Shown piece by piece: positions 10,873 through 21,760 of a stretch of DNA of 64,000 bases. The notes under the pieces were generated by a model. The model saw only the letters and a list, made by a program, of their open reading frames with translations, did not search any database and had not been told where the DNA came from. The stretch spans positions 2,232,001-2,296,000 of the forward strand of contig NZ_CP029608.1 in NCBI RefSeq assembly GCF_003352185.1, written 5' to 3'. This stretch comes from Pseudomonas kribbensis. GTDB taxonomy: Bacteria; Pseudomonadota; Gammaproteobacteria; Pseudomonadales; Pseudomonadaceae. Both the position numbers and the translations under genes were made by a program. Every line of letters starts with the position of its first letter. Position 1 is the first letter of the stretch.

Positions 10873-13530
10873 ATGGTTCAAGTTCGCAAACTGGTGTTAG
10901 CAATAGCGGCCGCCTCGGCGCTGTCCTCCGGTATGGCGCATGCCCTCGGGCTCGGGGAGCTGACCCTGAAGTCGACCCTGAACCAGCCGCTGGTGGCGGA
11001 AATCGAGCTGCTCGATGTCAAGGATCTCACCGCTGCCGAAGTGGTGCCGAGCCTGGCCTCGCCCGAAGATTTCGCCAAGGCCGGCGTCGATCGCCAAGCC
11101 TTCCTCAATGATCTGACCTTCACCCCGGTGCTCAACGCCAGCGGCAAAAGCGTGCTGCGCGTAACCTCGAGCAAGCCGCTGTCGGAACCGATGGTGAAAT
11201 TCCTCGTGCAGGTGATGTGGCCGAACGGTCGCCTGCTGCGTGATTACAGCGTGCTGCTGGATCCGTCGAAGTTCTCGCCGCAGACCGCTGATGCCGCTGC
11301 TCAGGCAGCGCCGGCACAAACCATCACCGCGCCGACCACGGGTGCAACGCATCCGAGCCACACCACCACGCCGCGCGACACTCTGTGGGAAATCGCAGCC
11401 AAGGCGCGCACTGGCGGTTCGATCCAGCAGACCATGCTGGCGATTCAGGCTCTGAACCCTGACGCATTCATCGACGGCAACATCAACCGCCTGAAAACCG
11501 GTCAGGTGTTGCGTCTGCCGGATCAGGTGCAAAGCACTGCGCTGCCGCAGTCGAAAGCGATTGCCGAAGTGGCCGCACAAAACGAGGCTTGGCGTCAGGG
11601 GCGTCGTTATGTAGCCAAGCCAGGCACCGGTCAGCAGCAACTGGATGCCACCAAGCGTGGCCGCGCCAATGCCGGCGCTGCACAGAATGCCAAGGACAAC
11701 CTGAGTCTCGTTTCCGCCGAAAGCGGCAAGGCTAGCGGCAAGGGGCCGGCTGGCGATGCCAAGGCCCTGAGCAACAAGCTGGCAGTGACCCAGGAAAGCC
11801 TCGACACCACCCGTCGTGACAATGCAGAGCTGAAAAGCCGCATGGCTGATCTGCAAAGCCAGCTGGACAAACTGCAACGCCTGATCGAGCTGAAGAACAA
11901 TCAACTGGCGAAAATGCAGGCTGAGGGCCCGGGCACTGCTCCGGCGCCGGCAGCTGACGCGGCTGCGCCAGCCGTTGCGCCGGTTCCGGCCATTACTGCG
12001 GAACTGGCAGCGACTCCACCGGCGACGCCGGCCGAGGCGGCACCTGCCGCACCTGCGCCCGAAGCCGCCGCTCCGGCACCGGTTGAGCCAGTGGTCGAGC
12101 CGAAGCCTGCTACCGACGAAGACAAGACCTTCAACGAACTGCTGACCAACCCGATCCTGCTCGGTCTGGTTGGTGGTGGTGCGGTGGTGTTCCTGCTTCT
12201 GCTGTTGCTGCTGGCCCGTCGCCGCAAGGCGCAACAGGAAGCCGAGAAACACCTGCGCATGGCTCGCGCCCTGGAAGAGCAGTCGTTCTCGCCAGAGCTC
12301 GATCTGCCGGAAGACAGCTTTGAAGGCCTGGAAGTGCCGGCGGCAAGCGTCAAGCTCACGCCTGCGCCGGCACCGGCTCCAACCCCGGCACCTGCCCCTG
12401 TGGTGGCGCCAGTAGTGATGGCCGAGCCGATCGCCGCGCCGCTAGTAGCCCCGGCAGCCGAGCGCTCCGATGACGTGCTGGACAAGGCACAGTCGCACAT
12501 CGATGGCGGTCGCCTGAATCAGGCGGCAGCGTTGCTGGAGGAGGGCGTGAGCCTGGAGCCACAGCGCAGCGACCTGCGCCTGAAGCTGATGGAAGTCTAC
12601 GGTCGCCAGGGTGATCGTGATGCCTTCGTCGGTCAGGAGCGCCAACTGGTTGCCAATGGCGACAACTTCGCCAAGGTCGAAGAGCTGAAAAAACGCTTCC
12701 CGGCCATGGCGGTCGTTGCGGCTGCCGGTCTGGCGGCAGCGGCCATTGCGGCCGAGCTGGACGAGGATTACGTCAAGGAACTGCTGCTTGATGAGCCAGA
12801 AGCGCCTGCCGCTAAGGCGGACGACGATCTGGACAGCGCTTTTGACCTGAGCCTGGATGATCTCGACAACATCAAACCGGTGGAACCTGTCGCTCCTGTG
12901 GCTGCTGTCGAACCTGAGGCGCCGGTCGAGCTGGACGAATTCCCGGCCGACGACGACCTGAGCTTCGAGTCGGTGCTGCAGCAGCAGACCGAAATCAAGG
13001 AAAACCTCGACGACCTGTCTGACTTCGATCTGGATCTGGATCTCGGCGCCGATCCTGCGCCTGTGCCGGTTGAACTGGCTGACGACGATTTCCTGCTGGA
13101 TCTCGACGAGAGCGTGAAAGATCTGCCGCCGGTCGAGCCGCCAGTGGTGGCTGAAGCCCCTCTGGACGATCTGGAGCTGCCAGCCGATTTCGACCTGTCC
13201 CTGGCAGACGAGATGGATGCGACCCCGGCTGAACCGGATGCCTTCACCGCCGAATTGGACGACGTCAATGCCGAGCTGGATCGCCTGTCGAGCAGCATCA
13301 ACGAGCCGAGCTTCACCGAAGCCGACGCAGCGTTGGGCGGTGATCTGAACGACGAGGACTTCGACTTCCTCGCCGGTACCGACGAAGCCGCCACCAAACT
13401 CGATCTGGCCCAGGCCTACATCGACATGGGCGACAACGACGGCGCGCGCGACATCCTCAACGAAGTGCTCAGCGAGGGTGATGACAAGCAGAAGAGCGAA
13501 GCGAAGGAAATGCTTTCGCACCTGGCCTGA
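10873..13530 (+). CDS. fimV: FimV/HubP-family polar hub protein
   Basis: Inner-membrane peptidoglycan-binding protein that in Pseudomonas organises the cell pole, type IV pili and twitching. It has 885 residues. In order there is a signal peptide (about 1-25, ending MAHALG), the FimV N-terminal domain with the LNQPLVAEIEL start, and a LysM domain (about 160-216, DTLWEIAAKA). Next come a coiled coil near 300-350, a Pro/Ala-rich linker and one membrane segment near 425-445, followed by arginines. The cytoplasmic part has a TPR near 530-595 and a very acidic Asp/Glu-rich region. It closes with the C-terminal FimV domain (about 838-885) with LDLAQAYIDMGD. A strong terminator follows the stop. Confidence 0.96.
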   Translation: MVQVRKLVLAIAAASALSSGMAHALGLGELTLKSTLNQPLVAEIELLDVKDLTAAEVVPSLASPEDFAKAGVDRQAFLNDLTFTPVLNASGKSVLRVTSSKPLSEPMVKFLVQVMWPNGRLLRDYSVLLDPSKFSPQTADAAAQAAPAQTITAPTTGATHPSHTTTPRDTLWEIAAKARTGGSIQQTMLAIQALNPDAFIDGNINRLKTGQVLRLPDQVQSTALPQSKAIAEVAAQNEAWRQGRRYVAKPGTGQQQLDATKRGRANAGAAQNAKDNLSLVSAESGKASGKGPAGDAKALSNKLAVTQESLDTTRRDNAELKSRMADLQSQLDKLQRLIELKNNQLAKMQAEGPGTAPAPAADAAAPAVAPVPAITAELAATPPATPAEAAPAAPAPEAAAPAPVEPVVEPKPATDEDKTFNELLTNPILLGLVGGGAVVFLLLLLLLARRRKAQQEAEKHLRMARALEEQSFSPELDLPEDSFEGLEVPAASVKLTPAPAPAPTPAPAPVVAPVVMAEPIAAPLVAPAAERSDDVLDKAQSHIDGGRLNQAAALLEEGVSLEPQRSDLRLKLMEVYGRQGDRDAFVGQERQLVANGDNFAKVEELKKRFPAMAVVAAAGLAAAAIAAELDEDYVKELLLDEPEAPAAKADDDLDSAFDLSLDDLDNIKPVEPVAPVAAVEPEAPVELDEFPADDDLSFESVLQQQTEIKENLDDLSDFDLDLDLGADPAPVPVELADDDFLLDLDESVKDLPPVEPPVVAEAPLDDLELPADFDLSLADEMDATPAEPDAFTAELDDVNAELDRLSSSINEPSFTEADAALGGDLNDEDFDFLAGTDEAATKLDLAQAYIDMGDNDGARDILNEVLSEGDDKQKSEAKEMLSHLA

Positions 13531-13550
13531 GTCAGCGTTCGGCAGTAAAC

Positions 13551-13583
13551 AAAACGGCAGCCCTTTGAGGCTGCCGTTTTTGT
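13551..13583 (+). terminator. Rho-independent terminator after fimV
   Basis: A perfect 12-bp stem (AAAACGGCAGCC / GGCTGCCGTTTT) around loop CTTTGA, followed by T residues, 20 bases after the fimV stop. Confidence 0.92.
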
Positions 13584-13612
13584 TTGGGGCTGGTGTCCCC
13601 GGTGCGCCGCCT

Positions 13613-13618
13613 TATAAT
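13613..13618 (+). promoter_or_regulatory. -10 element for truA
   Basis: A perfect TATAAT lies 34 bases before the proposed TTG start of truA and just after the fimV terminator, which suggests truA has its own promoter. No good -35 hexamer was found at 16-18 bases. Confidence 0.5.
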
Positions 13619-13651
13619 GCCCGCCTTTGTAGATCAGCAGGCTGTACCGAC

Positions 13652-14506
13652 TTGGCAAACATAGATAATCCGGCCGCCGAAATGGCCCCCGAAGGCTTTT
13701 TTCGCGTCGCTCTGGGCGTTGAGTACAAGGGTTCGCGCTACAGCGGCTGGCAGCGCCAGTCCACGGGTGTGCTCACCGTGCAGGAAACCCTGGAAAAAGC
13801 CTTGTCGAAGGTCGCCAATTCGCCGATCTCGCTGCAATGCGCCGGGCGGACCGACGCCGGTGTGCATGCCTGTGGGCAGGTCGTACATTTCGACACCCAG
13901 GTCGACCGTTCGCTGAAAGCCTGGGTCATGGGCGCCAACATCAATCTGCCCCACGATATCAGTGTCAGTTGGGCGAAGGTCATGCCTGCGCACTTTCATG
14001 CGCGTTTCAAGGCGATTGCCCGGCGCTATCGTTACGTGATCTACAACGATCAGATCCGCCCGGCGCATCTCAATGAAGAAATCACCTGGAATCACCGTCC
14101 ACTGGACGTGGAACGCATGGCCGAGGCCGCGCAGTACCTGATTGGTACCCATGATTTCAGCGCCTTCCGTGCCGGTCAGTGTCAGGCCAAGTCGCCGATC
14201 AAGCAGATGCATCATCTGCGCGTGACCCGTCACGGCAAAATGATCGTGCTGGACATCCGCGCCAACGCCTTCCTGCACCACATGGTGCGCAATATCGCCG
14301 GGGTGCTGATGACGATCGGTGCCGGCGAGCGGCCGCCGGAGTGGATGAAAGAAGTGCTGGAAAGCCGCGAACGTCGCTCCGGCGGGGTCACGGCGCATCC
14401 GTTCGGGCTGTATCTGGTGCAGGTCGAGTACCACGACGAGTTCCCGTTGCCCGAGCGTTTCATCGGGCCACATTTCCTTACGGGTTTCTCGGAACTTGAC
14501 GGCTGA
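13652..14506 (+). CDS. truA: tRNA pseudouridine(38-40) synthase
   Basis: Forms pseudouridine at tRNA positions 38-40 in the anticodon arm. The catalytic aspartate is in [11 protein letters not shown], and the family motifs [17 protein letters not shown] and [14 protein letters not shown] are present. The start is uncertain. TTG at 13652 gives 284 residues, close to the family length, and lies after the -10 element and a weak AGCAGG ribosome site. ATG 13682 would give 274 residues. The frame stays open upstream into fimV, but that part is a shadow reading. trpF starts 64 bases after the stop. Confidence 0.93.
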   Translation: MANIDNPAAEMAPEGFFRVALGVEYKGSRYSGWQRQSTGVLTVQETLEKALSKVANSPISLQCAGRTDAGVHACGQVVHFDTQVDRSLKAWVMGANINLPHDISVSWAKVMPAHFHARFKAIARRYRYVIYNDQIRPAHLNEEITWNHRPLDVERMAEAAQYLIGTHDFSAFRAGQCQAKSPIKQMHHLRVTRHGKMIVLDIRANAFLHHMVRNIAGVLMTIGAGERPPEWMKEVLESRERRSGGVTAHPFGLYLVQVEYHDEFPLPERFIGPHFLTGFSELDG

Positions 14507-14570
14507 CGCCCTCGAATGCATTTGTTACCATCCGGGACTTTCCCGGATTTGCCCTGAGGTTTTTATCGAC

Positions 14571-15185
14571 ATGTCGGCCGTTCGCAGCAAGATTTGCGGG
14601 ATTACCCGCATGGAAGATGCGTTGGCAGCCGTCGAGGCCGGGGCCGATGCCATCGGGTTCGTGTTCTACGCTAAAAGCCCACGTGCGGTGACAGTGCAGC
14701 AGGCGCGGGCGATCATCGCCGCGTTGCCGCCGTTCGTGACCACCGTCGGGTTGTTCGTCAATGCCAGCCGCTGCGAGCTCGGGGAAATCCTCGATGCCGT
14801 GCCGCTGGATCTGCTGCAATTTCATGGTGATGAAACCGCTGCCGAGTGCGAAGGCTGGCACCGGCCATATATCAAGGCCCTGCGGGTCAAGGCTGGCGAT
14901 GACATCGCCGCCGCCTGCAATGCCTACCCGAGCGCCAGTGGTGTGCTGCTCGATACCTACGTTGAAGGCGTGCCCGGTGGAACCGGTGAGGCGTTCGACT
15001 GGTCATTGATTCCGCAGGGTTTGAGCAAGCCGCTGATTCTGGCCGGCGGCCTGACCCCGGAGAATGTCGCTGACGCCATTGCCCGGGTGCGGCCATACGC
15101 CGTGGACGTCAGTGGTGGGGTAGAGGCGAGCAAGGGCATCAAGGATCACGCAAAGATTCGGGCGTTCATCAACGCCGTACGTTGA
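14571..15185 (+). CDS. trpF: phosphoribosylanthranilate isomerase
   Basis: TIM-barrel isomerase of tryptophan biosynthesis, 204 residues. The N-terminal [11 protein letters not shown] carries the catalytic cysteine. [26 protein letters not shown] (catalytic Asp) and [10 protein letters not shown] follow in the expected order. ATG 14571 is chosen for its TGAGG ribosome site and family N-terminus [10 protein letters not shown]. It lies apart from other trp genes, as is usual in Pseudomonas. Confidence 0.97.
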   Translation: MSAVRSKICGITRMEDALAAVEAGADAIGFVFYAKSPRAVTVQQARAIIAALPPFVTTVGLFVNASRCELGEILDAVPLDLLQFHGDETAAECEGWHRPYIKALRVKAGDDIAAACNAYPSASGVLLDTYVEGVPGGTGEAFDWSLIPQGLSKPLILAGGLTPENVADAIARVRPYAVDVSGGVEASKGIKDHAKIRAFINAVR

Positions 15186-15376
15186 TGTGACGGCTGGCAG
15201 ACTGCCGCCGTCCACAGCTCTGTAGAAAAGAGGCTGAGGGTCTTTTCGGGTTGTACGCAGGTCAGTTCCGCTGACCCGGCAGTCCATCGATCATCGCCAC
15301 ACATGAATTTAGCTGAAGGGCATACGCGGGGCCGCGAACCAGAGCGTTCGGGCCGCCGGTACTGGAGAAAGAAAGC

Positions 15377-16297
15377 ATGAGCAACTGGTTGGTAGACAAG
15401 CTGATCCCTTCGATCATGCGTTCGGAGGTCAAGAAGAGCTCGGTGCCTGAAGGCCTGTGGCACAAATGCCCGTCCTGCGAGGCCGTGCTGTATCGTCCGG
15501 AGCTGGAAAAGACCCTGGACGTTTGCCCTAAGTGCAACCATCACATGCGTATCGGCGCACGTGCGCGCATCGACATCTTCCTGGATGCCGAAGGCCGTGT
15601 TGAGCTGGGCGCCGACCTGGAGCCGGTTGACCGTCTGAAATTCCGCGACGGCAAGAAGTATAAGGATCGCCTGGTGGCTGCCCAGAAGCAGACCGGCGAG
15701 AAAGACGCACTGGTTTCCATGAGCGGCACCCTGCTGGGCATGCCTGTCGTGGTTTCGGCGTTCGAATTCAGCTTCATGGGCGGCTCCATGGGCGCCATTG
15801 TCGGTGAGCGCTTCGTGCGCGCCGCCAACTACGCCCTGGAAAACCGTTGCCCGATGGTCTGCTTCTCCGCCTCCGGTGGTGCGCGGATGCAGGAAGCCCT
15901 GATCTCGCTGATGCAGATGGCCAAGACCTCGGCGGTGCTGGCACGTCTGCGCGAAGAAGGCATTCCGTTCATCTCCGTGTTGACCGACCCGGTCTATGGC
16001 GGCGTTTCCGCCAGTCTGGCAATGCTCGGCGACGTCATCGTCGGCGAGCCGAAAGCCCTGATCGGCTTTGCCGGTCCGCGCGTGATCGAGCAGACCGTTC
16101 GTGAAAAACTGCCGGAAGGCTTCCAGCGCAGCGAGTTCCTGCTGGAACACGGCGCAATCGACCTGATCATTGACCGTCGTGAACTGCGTCCGCGCCTGGG
16201 CAACCTGCTGGCGCAACTGACCGGCAAGCCGACGCCAACCTTCGTTGCCGCGCCGATCGAACCGATCGTCGTTCCGCCGGTGCCTGCCAACGTATGA
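15377..16297 (+). CDS. accD: acetyl-CoA carboxylase carboxyltransferase subunit beta
   Basis: Beta subunit of the carboxyltransferase that makes malonyl-CoA for fatty acid synthesis; it pairs with AccA. It has 306 residues. The N-terminal zinc ribbon is visible as CPSC and CPKC separated by 15 residues. The crotonase-like core has [13 protein letters not shown] and the [10 protein letters not shown] oxyanion region. An AGAAAGAAAGC stretch precedes ATG 15377. The 191-base gap upstream probably holds its promoter. folC overlaps its stop by four bases (ATGA), so the two are translationally coupled. Confidence 0.98.
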   Translation: MSNWLVDKLIPSIMRSEVKKSSVPEGLWHKCPSCEAVLYRPELEKTLDVCPKCNHHMRIGARARIDIFLDAEGRVELGADLEPVDRLKFRDGKKYKDRLVAAQKQTGEKDALVSMSGTLLGMPVVVSAFEFSFMGGSMGAIVGERFVRAANYALENRCPMVCFSASGGARMQEALISLMQMAKTSAVLARLREEGIPFISVLTDPVYGGVSASLAMLGDVIVGEPKALIGFAGPRVIEQTVREKLPEGFQRSEFLLEHGAIDLIIDRRELRPRLGNLLAQLTGKPTPTFVAAPIEPIVVPPVPANV

Positions 16298-17601
16298 CCG
16301 AACGTACCCTTGGCGAGTGGCTCGCCTACCTTGAGCAGTTGCATCCCTCGGCCATCGACATGGGGCTGGAGCGTTCGCAACAGGTAGCGTCCCGCATGGG
16401 GCTGGGCCAGCCGGCGCCTCGGGTGATTACGGTCACCGGCACCAACGGCAAGGGTTCGACCTGCGCTTTCGTGGCATCGCTGCTGCGGGCGCAGGGCTTG
16501 AGCGTTGGTGTCTACAATTCCCCGCACCTGCTGCGTTACAACGAGCGGGTGCAGCTCAATGGCGTCGAAGCCACTGATGCGCAGCTGTGCGAAGCCTTTG
16601 CGGCGGTCGAGGCCGGGCGTGGCGAAACGTCCCTGACTTACTTCGAAATGGGCACCCTGGCGGCGTTCTGGCTATTTCAGCAGGCCGGGCTCGATGCGGT
16701 GGTGCTTGAAGTCGGGCTGGGCGGGCGTCTGGACACGGTCAACGTGGTTGATGCCGACATCGCGCTGGTCACCAGCATTGGTGTCGATCATGCCGATTAC
16801 CTGGGCAACACCCGCGAATCCGTGGCCTTCGAGAAGGCCGGGATTTTCCGTCAGGGCAAACCTGCGCTGTGCGGCGATCTGAATCCTCCACAACCGTTGC
16901 TGGACAAGGCGCGTGAGCTTGCTTGTCCGTTCTTCCTGCGTGGGCGCGACTTCGATCTCGGCATCACTGATCAATTCTGGCAGTGGCACGGCACCGGTGC
17001 TGACGGTCAGGTCGTCGAGCTGCGGGATTTGCCGCTGCTCGATCTGCCGATGGAAAACGCTGCGCTGGCGTTGCAGGCTTATTTGCTGCTCGGTCTGCCT
17101 TGGGATGCTCAGCAGATTGTTGCGGCCTTGCAGGCGACTCGCGTGGTCGGTCGTCTGGATCGTCGCTCGTTCGAATGGAACGGCAAGCGCCTGAACCTGT
17201 TGCTGGATGTCGGGCATAACCCGCACGCGGCGGAGTATCTGGCCCGGCGTCTGGCGGCTCGCCCGCCGGTCGGCAAGCGCCTGGCAGTGTTCGGCCTGTT
17301 GGCGGACAAGGATCTGGACGGTGTGGTCGGTGAGTTGAATGCCAGCGTCCAGCATTGGGCGGTGGCGCCACTGGATTCGCCGCGCGCGCGTCCGGTGGCT
17401 GAATTGAATGATGCATTGCAGAACCTTGGCGCCTCGGTCACGTCTTATGACAGCGTGGCGGCCGCCCTGGAAGGGCAGTGTGCAGTGGCCACCAGCGACG
17501 ACGAGATCTTGCTGTTCGGATCATTTTATTGTGTCGCCGAGGCCCTTGAATGGCTGGCCCGGCGCTCCACGGAGGAAGCGGCAAATGGCTTTGCTGGATA
17601 A
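16294..17601 (+). CDS. folC: bifunctional dihydrofolate/folylpolyglutamate synthase
   Basis: Adds glutamate to dihydropteroate and to folates. It has 435 residues. The P-loop is TGTNGKGST near residues 49-57, the omega-loop region is [13 protein letters not shown], and the Mur-ligase-like core has [12 protein letters not shown] and [11 protein letters not shown]. The C-terminal domain includes DVGHNPHAA. It overlaps accD by four bases and the following SPOR gene by 17, in a tight accD-folC-dedD unit. Confidence 0.97.
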   Translation: MTERTLGEWLAYLEQLHPSAIDMGLERSQQVASRMGLGQPAPRVITVTGTNGKGSTCAFVASLLRAQGLSVGVYNSPHLLRYNERVQLNGVEATDAQLCEAFAAVEAGRGETSLTYFEMGTLAAFWLFQQAGLDAVVLEVGLGGRLDTVNVVDADIALVTSIGVDHADYLGNTRESVAFEKAGIFRQGKPALCGDLNPPQPLLDKARELACPFFLRGRDFDLGITDQFWQWHGTGADGQVVELRDLPLLDLPMENAALALQAYLLLGLPWDAQQIVAALQATRVVGRLDRRSFEWNGKRLNLLLDVGHNPHAAEYLARRLAARPPVGKRLAVFGLLADKDLDGVVGELNASVQHWAVAPLDSPRARPVAELNDALQNLGASVTSYDSVAAALEGQCAVATSDDEILLFGSFYCVAEALEWLARRSTEEAANGFAG

Positions 17602-18262
17602 AGCGTACAAGCAGCGCATGGTCGGTGCCCTAGTGCTGGTGGCGCTGGCGGTGATTTTCCTGCCGATGCTGTTTTCCCGTCAGGACGAACAGCGTCAGGT
17701 GACCGTCGATGCGCCGGCTGCTCCGAAGGCACCTGCCGTGGCGCAGATCCAGATGGAGACGGTCGCGGTGCCTGAGCCACAGGTTTTGCCTCAGGAACCA
17801 GTGCCGAGCGATTACGAAGTTGCCGAGCAAACGGCGCCAGCGGCGCCAGCGGCGCCGATTGCACCTGCTGCGCCGACACCGGCTCCAGCGCCGGTAGCCA
17901 AACCAGTCGCAGTTGCTCCGGCACCTGCACCCGTGACCAAGCCTGCTGCAGCCCCGGCCCAGCCGATCGCTGCGCTGTCTGCCAAGCCGGATACCACCCA
18001 GAGCCGCGTCGATGCCAATGGCCTGTCGGTAAGCTGGTCGGTGCAACTGGCCAGTCTGTCGAGCCGCGCCAGCGCCGAAAGCCTGCAGAAAACCCTGCGC
18101 AGTCAGGGTTACAACGCTTACATCCGCTCCGCCGATGGCAAGAACCGGGTGTTTGTCGGTCCGCTGATCGAGCGCGCCGAAGCCGATCGTTTGCGCGATC
18201 TGTTGAGCCGTCAGCAGAACCTCAAGGGGTTTGTGGTGCGCTTCCAGCCCGAGCGTGGCTGA
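17585..18262 (+). CDS. DedD-like SPOR-domain cell-division protein
   Basis: Inner-membrane protein with a periplasmic SPOR domain that binds denuded glycan at the septum. It has 225 residues: a short cytoplasmic N-terminus, one membrane helix (about 10-28, VGALVLVALAVIFLPMLF), a long Ala/Pro-rich linker with several APA repeats, and a C-terminal SPOR domain (about 145-225) with VQLASLSSRASAESLQKTL and RVFVGPLIERAEADRL. The ATG at 17585 has GGAGGAAG upstream within the folC 3' end. Position between folC and cvpA is the same as dedD in enterobacteria. Confidence 0.9.
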   Translation: MALLDKAYKQRMVGALVLVALAVIFLPMLFSRQDEQRQVTVDAPAAPKAPAVAQIQMETVAVPEPQVLPQEPVPSDYEVAEQTAPAAPAAPIAPAAPTPAPAPVAKPVAVAPAPAPVTKPAAAPAQPIAALSAKPDTTQSRVDANGLSVSWSVQLASLSSRASAESLQKTLRSQGYNAYIRSADGKNRVFVGPLIERAEADRLRDLLSRQQNLKGFVVRFQPERG

Positions 18263-18301
18263 AAACTATCACCTCGATTGAAATGCACTGACAATCGCAG
18301 C

Positions 18302-18330
18302 TTACCGACAGCCATGCGCTCTGCTAAAAT
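18302..18330 (+). promoter_or_regulatory. sigma-70 promoter for cvpA-purF
   Basis: TTACCG and TAAAAT hexamers separated by 17 bases, 31 bases before the cvpA start codon. Confidence 0.6.
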
Positions 18331-18360
18331 GCGCCGCCTTATCCGTCTGTAGGCTGCACT

Positions 18361-18921
18361 GTGCCATTTACCTGGGTTGACTGGGCGATCGTTGCAATCA
18401 TCGCCATCTCCGCTTTGATCAGTTTGAGCCGCGGCTTCGTCAAGGAAGCACTATCGCTGGTGACCTGGATCATCGCAGGAGCGGTTGCCTGGATGTTCGG
18501 TGGCTCACTGTCCGAGTACCTCGCCGGATACATTCAAACTCCATCGGCTCGTGTGATCACGGGCTGTGCCATCATGTTTGTCGCCACACTGATCGTGGGC
18601 GCAATGATCAATTATCTTATCGGCGAGTTGGTTCGCGTCACCGGGTTGTCCGGGACCGATCGATTCCTCGGCATGGCCTTCGGCGCTGCGCGTGGCGTGT
18701 TGCTGGTGGTCGTGGCGGTCGGGCTGTTGAGCCTGGGGCCGGTACAGCAGGACGGGTGGTGGAAAGAATCACAGCTCGTGCCAAAGTTTCTATTGGTCGC
18801 CGACTGGTCCAAGAACCTGATTCTCGGGTGGAGCAGTCAGTGGCTTGCCAGCGGAATCAGCGTACCCGCTGATATTCCGTTCAAGGAGCAACTCTTGCCG
18901 TCGGCCAAAACGCCTCAGTGA
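18361..18921 (+). CDS. cvpA: CvpA family membrane protein
   Basis: Four-helix inner-membrane protein of 186 residues, required for colicin V production in E. coli and linked to envelope stress tolerance. The start codon is GTG (VPFTWVDWAIVAIIAISALISLSRGF). Hydrophobic segments lie near residues 5-22, 28-48, 62-85 and 103-122. As in many gammaproteobacteria it immediately precedes purF (41 bases to the purF start), so cotranscription from the promoter upstream is likely. Confidence 0.94.
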   Translation: MPFTWVDWAIVAIIAISALISLSRGFVKEALSLVTWIIAGAVAWMFGGSLSEYLAGYIQTPSARVITGCAIMFVATLIVGAMINYLIGELVRVTGLSGTDRFLGMAFGAARGVLLVVVAVGLLSLGPVQQDGWWKESQLVPKFLLVADWSKNLILGWSSQWLASGISVPADIPFKEQLLPSAKTPQ

Positions 18922-18962
18922 GTGTTGTTCAGTTCAGATCCATTAAGTAGGGGTTGCGTCGC

Positions 18963-20468
18963 ATGTGTGGCATCGTCGGTATCGTCGGTAAGTCGAACGT
19001 CAATCAGGCGCTGTATGACGCGCTAACCGTGCTCCAGCACCGCGGCCAGGACGCTGCCGGTATCGTGACCAGCCATGATGGCCGGTTGTTCTTGCGCAAG
19101 GACAATGGCCTGGTGCGTGACGTGTTTCAGCAGCGTCACATGCAGCGCCTGGTCGGCCACATGGGTATCGGCCACGTCCGTTACCCGACTGCCGGCAGCT
19201 CGACCTCGGCCGAGGCCCAGCCGTTCTACGTCAACTCGCCGTACGGCATCACCCTGGCGCACAACGGCAACCTGACCAACGTTGAACAGTTGGCCAAAGA
19301 GATCTACGAATCCGATCTGCGTCACGTCAACACCAGTTCCGACTCGGAAGTGCTGCTGAACGTGTTTGCCCACGAGCTGGCTCAACGCGGCAAACTGCAA
19401 CCGACCGAAGAAGACGTGTTTGCCGCCGTGACCGACGTGCACAACCGTTGCGTCGGTGGTTACGCCGTCGTGGCGATGGTGACCGGTTACGGCATCGTCG
19501 GTTTCCGTGACCCGCACGGCATCCGTCCGATCGTGTTCGGCCAGCGTCACACCGACGAAGGCGTCGAGTACATGATCGCGTCCGAAAGCGTTTCGCTGGA
19601 CGTGCTCGGCTTTACCCTGATTCGCGACCTGGCGCCGGGCGAAGCGGTCTACATCACTGAAGACGGCAAGCTGCACACCCGTCAGTGCGCGACCAACCCG
19701 TCCCTGACCCCGTGCATCTTCGAACACGTCTACCTGGCGCGTCCGGATTCGATCATCGATGGCGTTTCGGTCTACAAGGCCCGTCTGCGCATGGGTGAGA
19801 AGCTGGCCGAGAAGATCCTGCGCGAGCGTCCAGAGCACGACATCGACGTGGTCATCCCGATCCCGGACACCAGTCGCACTGCGGCACTGGAACTGGCGAA
19901 CCATCTGGGCGTGAAATTCCGCGAAGGCTTCGTCAAGAACCGTTACATCGGCCGTACCTTCATCATGCCTGGTCAGGCCGCGCGCAAGAAATCGGTACGC
20001 CAGAAGCTCAACGCCATCGAGCTGGAATTCCGCGGCAAGAACGTGATGCTGGTGGACGACTCGATCGTTCGCGGCACCACCTGCAAGCAGATCATCCAGA
20101 TGGCCCGCGAAGCCGGCGCGAAAAACGTCTACTTCTGCTCGGCCGCTCCAGCCGTTCGCTTCCCGAACGTGTACGGCATCGACATGCCGAGCGCTCACGA
20201 GCTGATCGCGCACAATCGTTCAACTCAGGATGTCGCTGACCTGATCGGTGCTGACTGGCTGATCTATCAGGACCTGCCTGACTTGATCGAAGCGGTCGGC
20301 GGCGGCAAGATCAAGATCGAAAACTTCGACTGCGCGGTGTTCGACGGCAAGTACGTCACCGGCGACGTCGATGAGGCTTACCTGAACAAGATCGAGCAGG
20401 CACGCAACGATGCCTCGAAGGTCAAGACCCAGGCGGTCAGTGCGATCATCGATCTGTACAACAACTGA
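18963..20468 (+). CDS. purF: amidophosphoribosyltransferase
   Basis: First committed step of purine synthesis, glutamine plus PRPP to phosphoribosylamine. It has 501 residues. Start ATG 18963 is fixed by the chemistry: the N-terminal nucleophile cysteine must be residue 2 (MCGIVGIVG), so the three-codon-longer reading is wrong. The Ntn amidotransferase domain ([15 protein letters not shown]) is followed by the phosphoribosyltransferase domain with PRPP loop [14 protein letters not shown] terminator hairpin follows. Confidence 0.98.
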   Translation: MCGIVGIVGKSNVNQALYDALTVLQHRGQDAAGIVTSHDGRLFLRKDNGLVRDVFQQRHMQRLVGHMGIGHVRYPTAGSSTSAEAQPFYVNSPYGITLAHNGNLTNVEQLAKEIYESDLRHVNTSSDSEVLLNVFAHELAQRGKLQPTEEDVFAAVTDVHNRCVGGYAVVAMVTGYGIVGFRDPHGIRPIVFGQRHTDEGVEYMIASESVSLDVLGFTLIRDLAPGEAVYITEDGKLHTRQCATNPSLTPCIFEHVYLARPDSIIDGVSVYKARLRMGEKLAEKILRERPEHDIDVVIPIPDTSRTAALELANHLGVKFREGFVKNRYIGRTFIMPGQAARKKSVRQKLNAIELEFRGKNVMLVDDSIVRGTTCKQIIQMAREAGAKNVYFCSAAPAVRFPNVYGIDMPSAHELIAHNRSTQDVADLIGADWLIYQDLPDLIEAVGGGKIKIENFDCAVFDGKYVTGDVDEAYLNKIEQARNDASKVKTQAVSAIIDLYNN

Positions 20469-20473
20469 GTTTC

Positions 20474-20498
20474 AACCGGCCCTTAGGGGCCGGTTTTG
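20474..20498 (+). terminator. terminator after purF
   Basis: Nine-bp stem AACCGGCCC / GGGCCGGTT with a very short loop and a TTTT tail. Confidence 0.75.
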
Positions 20499-20548
20499 TA
20501 TCTGGCAAAAGACTTTTATTTATCGAGAACAGGGCAAGGAGTGACAGC

Positions 20549-21760
20549 ATGAGTCAGGAATGGGATGCCGGTCGGCTGGACAGCGACCTCGAAGGCGTAG
20601 CGTTCGATACCCTGGCCGTACGTGCCGGTCAGCACCGTACGCCGGAAGGCGAACACGGTGATCCGATGTTCTTCACTTCCAGCTACGTGTTCCGTACCGC
20701 TGCCGACGCCGCCGCACGGTTTGCCGGGGAAGTGCCGGGCAACGTTTACTCGCGTTACACCAACCCGACCGTTCGCTCGTTCGAAGAGCGCATTGCCGCG
20801 CTGGAAGGCGCCGAGCAAGCCGTAGCCACGGCGACGGGCATGGCCGCGATCATGGCGGTGGTGATGAGCCTGTGCAGTGCCGGCGACCATGTGCTGGTGT
20901 CGCGCAGCGTATTCGGTTCGACCATCAGCCTGTTCGAGAAGTACTTCAAGCGTTTCGGCGTGGAAGTCGATTACGTGCCGCTGGCGGATCTGTCGGCCTG
21001 GGATGCGGCGATCAAGTCCAACACCAAGTTACTGTTCGTCGAGTCGCCGTCCAATCCGCTGGCTGAACTGGTGGATATCACCGCGCTGTCGGAAATCGCA
21101 CACGCCAAGGGCGCGATGCTGGTGGTCGACAACTGCTTCTGCACGCCTGCGTTGCAGCAGCCGCTGAAGCTCGGTGCAGACATCGTTGTGCATTCGGCCA
21201 CCAAATTCATCGATGGTCAGGGCCGTTGCATGGGCGGCGTGGTGGCCGGTCGCGGCGAGCAGATGAAAGAAATCGTCGGCTTCCTGCGGACCGCCGGCCC
21301 GACTCTGAGCCCGTTCAACGCCTGGATCTTCCTCAAGGGTCTGGAAACCTTGAATCTGCGGATGAAGGCGCATTGTGCCAACGCTCAGCAACTGGCCGAG
21401 TGGCTGGAGCAGCAGGACGGCATCGAGAAAGTGCATTACGCCGGTCTCAAGAGTCATCCGCAGCATGAGCTGGCCCAGCGTCAGCAGAAGGGCTTCGGTG
21501 CGGTCGTCAGCTTCGAGGTGAAGGGCGGCAAAGAGGGCGCTTGGCGCTTTATCGATGCGACCCGTTTGATTTCGATCACTGCCAACCTGGGTGACAGTAA
21601 AACCACCATCACTCACCCGAGCACCACGTCCCACGGCCGTCTGGCGCCGCAGGAGCGTGAAGCGGCGGGGATTCGTGACAGCCTGATCCGCATCGCGGTC
21701 GGTCTGGAAGACGTCGCTGACCTGCAAGCCGACCTGGCGCGCGGTCTGGCGGCGTTGTGA
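20549..21760 (+). CDS. metZ: O-succinylhomoserine sulfhydrylase
   Basis: PLP enzyme that makes homocysteine directly from O-succinylhomoserine and sulfide, the main Pseudomonas route to methionine. It has 403 residues of the Cys/Met metabolism family. The PLP lysine is in [37 protein letters not shown] and the phosphate-binding [10 protein letters not shown] are intact. Assignment to metZ rather than metB rests on the order purF-metZ in Pseudomonas and on the N-terminal sequence. The stop overlaps the next start (GTGA). Confidence 0.95.
   Translation: MSQEWDAGRLDSDLEGVAFDTLAVRAGQHRTPEGEHGDPMFFTSSYVFRTAADAAARFAGEVPGNVYSRYTNPTVRSFEERIAALEGAEQAVATATGMAAIMAVVMSLCSAGDHVLVSRSVFGSTISLFEKYFKRFGVEVDYVPLADLSAWDAAIKSNTKLLFVESPSNPLAELVDITALSEIAHAKGAMLVVDNCFCTPALQQPLKLGADIVVHSATKFIDGQGRCMGGVVAGRGEQMKEIVGFLRTAGPTLSPFNAWIFLKGLETLNLRMKAHCANAQQLAEWLEQQDGIEKVHYAGLKSHPQHELAQRQQKGFGAVVSFEVKGGKEGAWRFIDATRLISITANLGDSKTTITHPSTTSHGRLAPQEREAAGIRDSLIRIAVGLEDVADLQADLARGLAAL

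Noticed and set aside
15226..15247. Inverted repeat GAAAAGA/TCTTTTC upstream of accD
   Set aside because: Short AT-rich stem with a nine-base loop and no T tract; could be chance.
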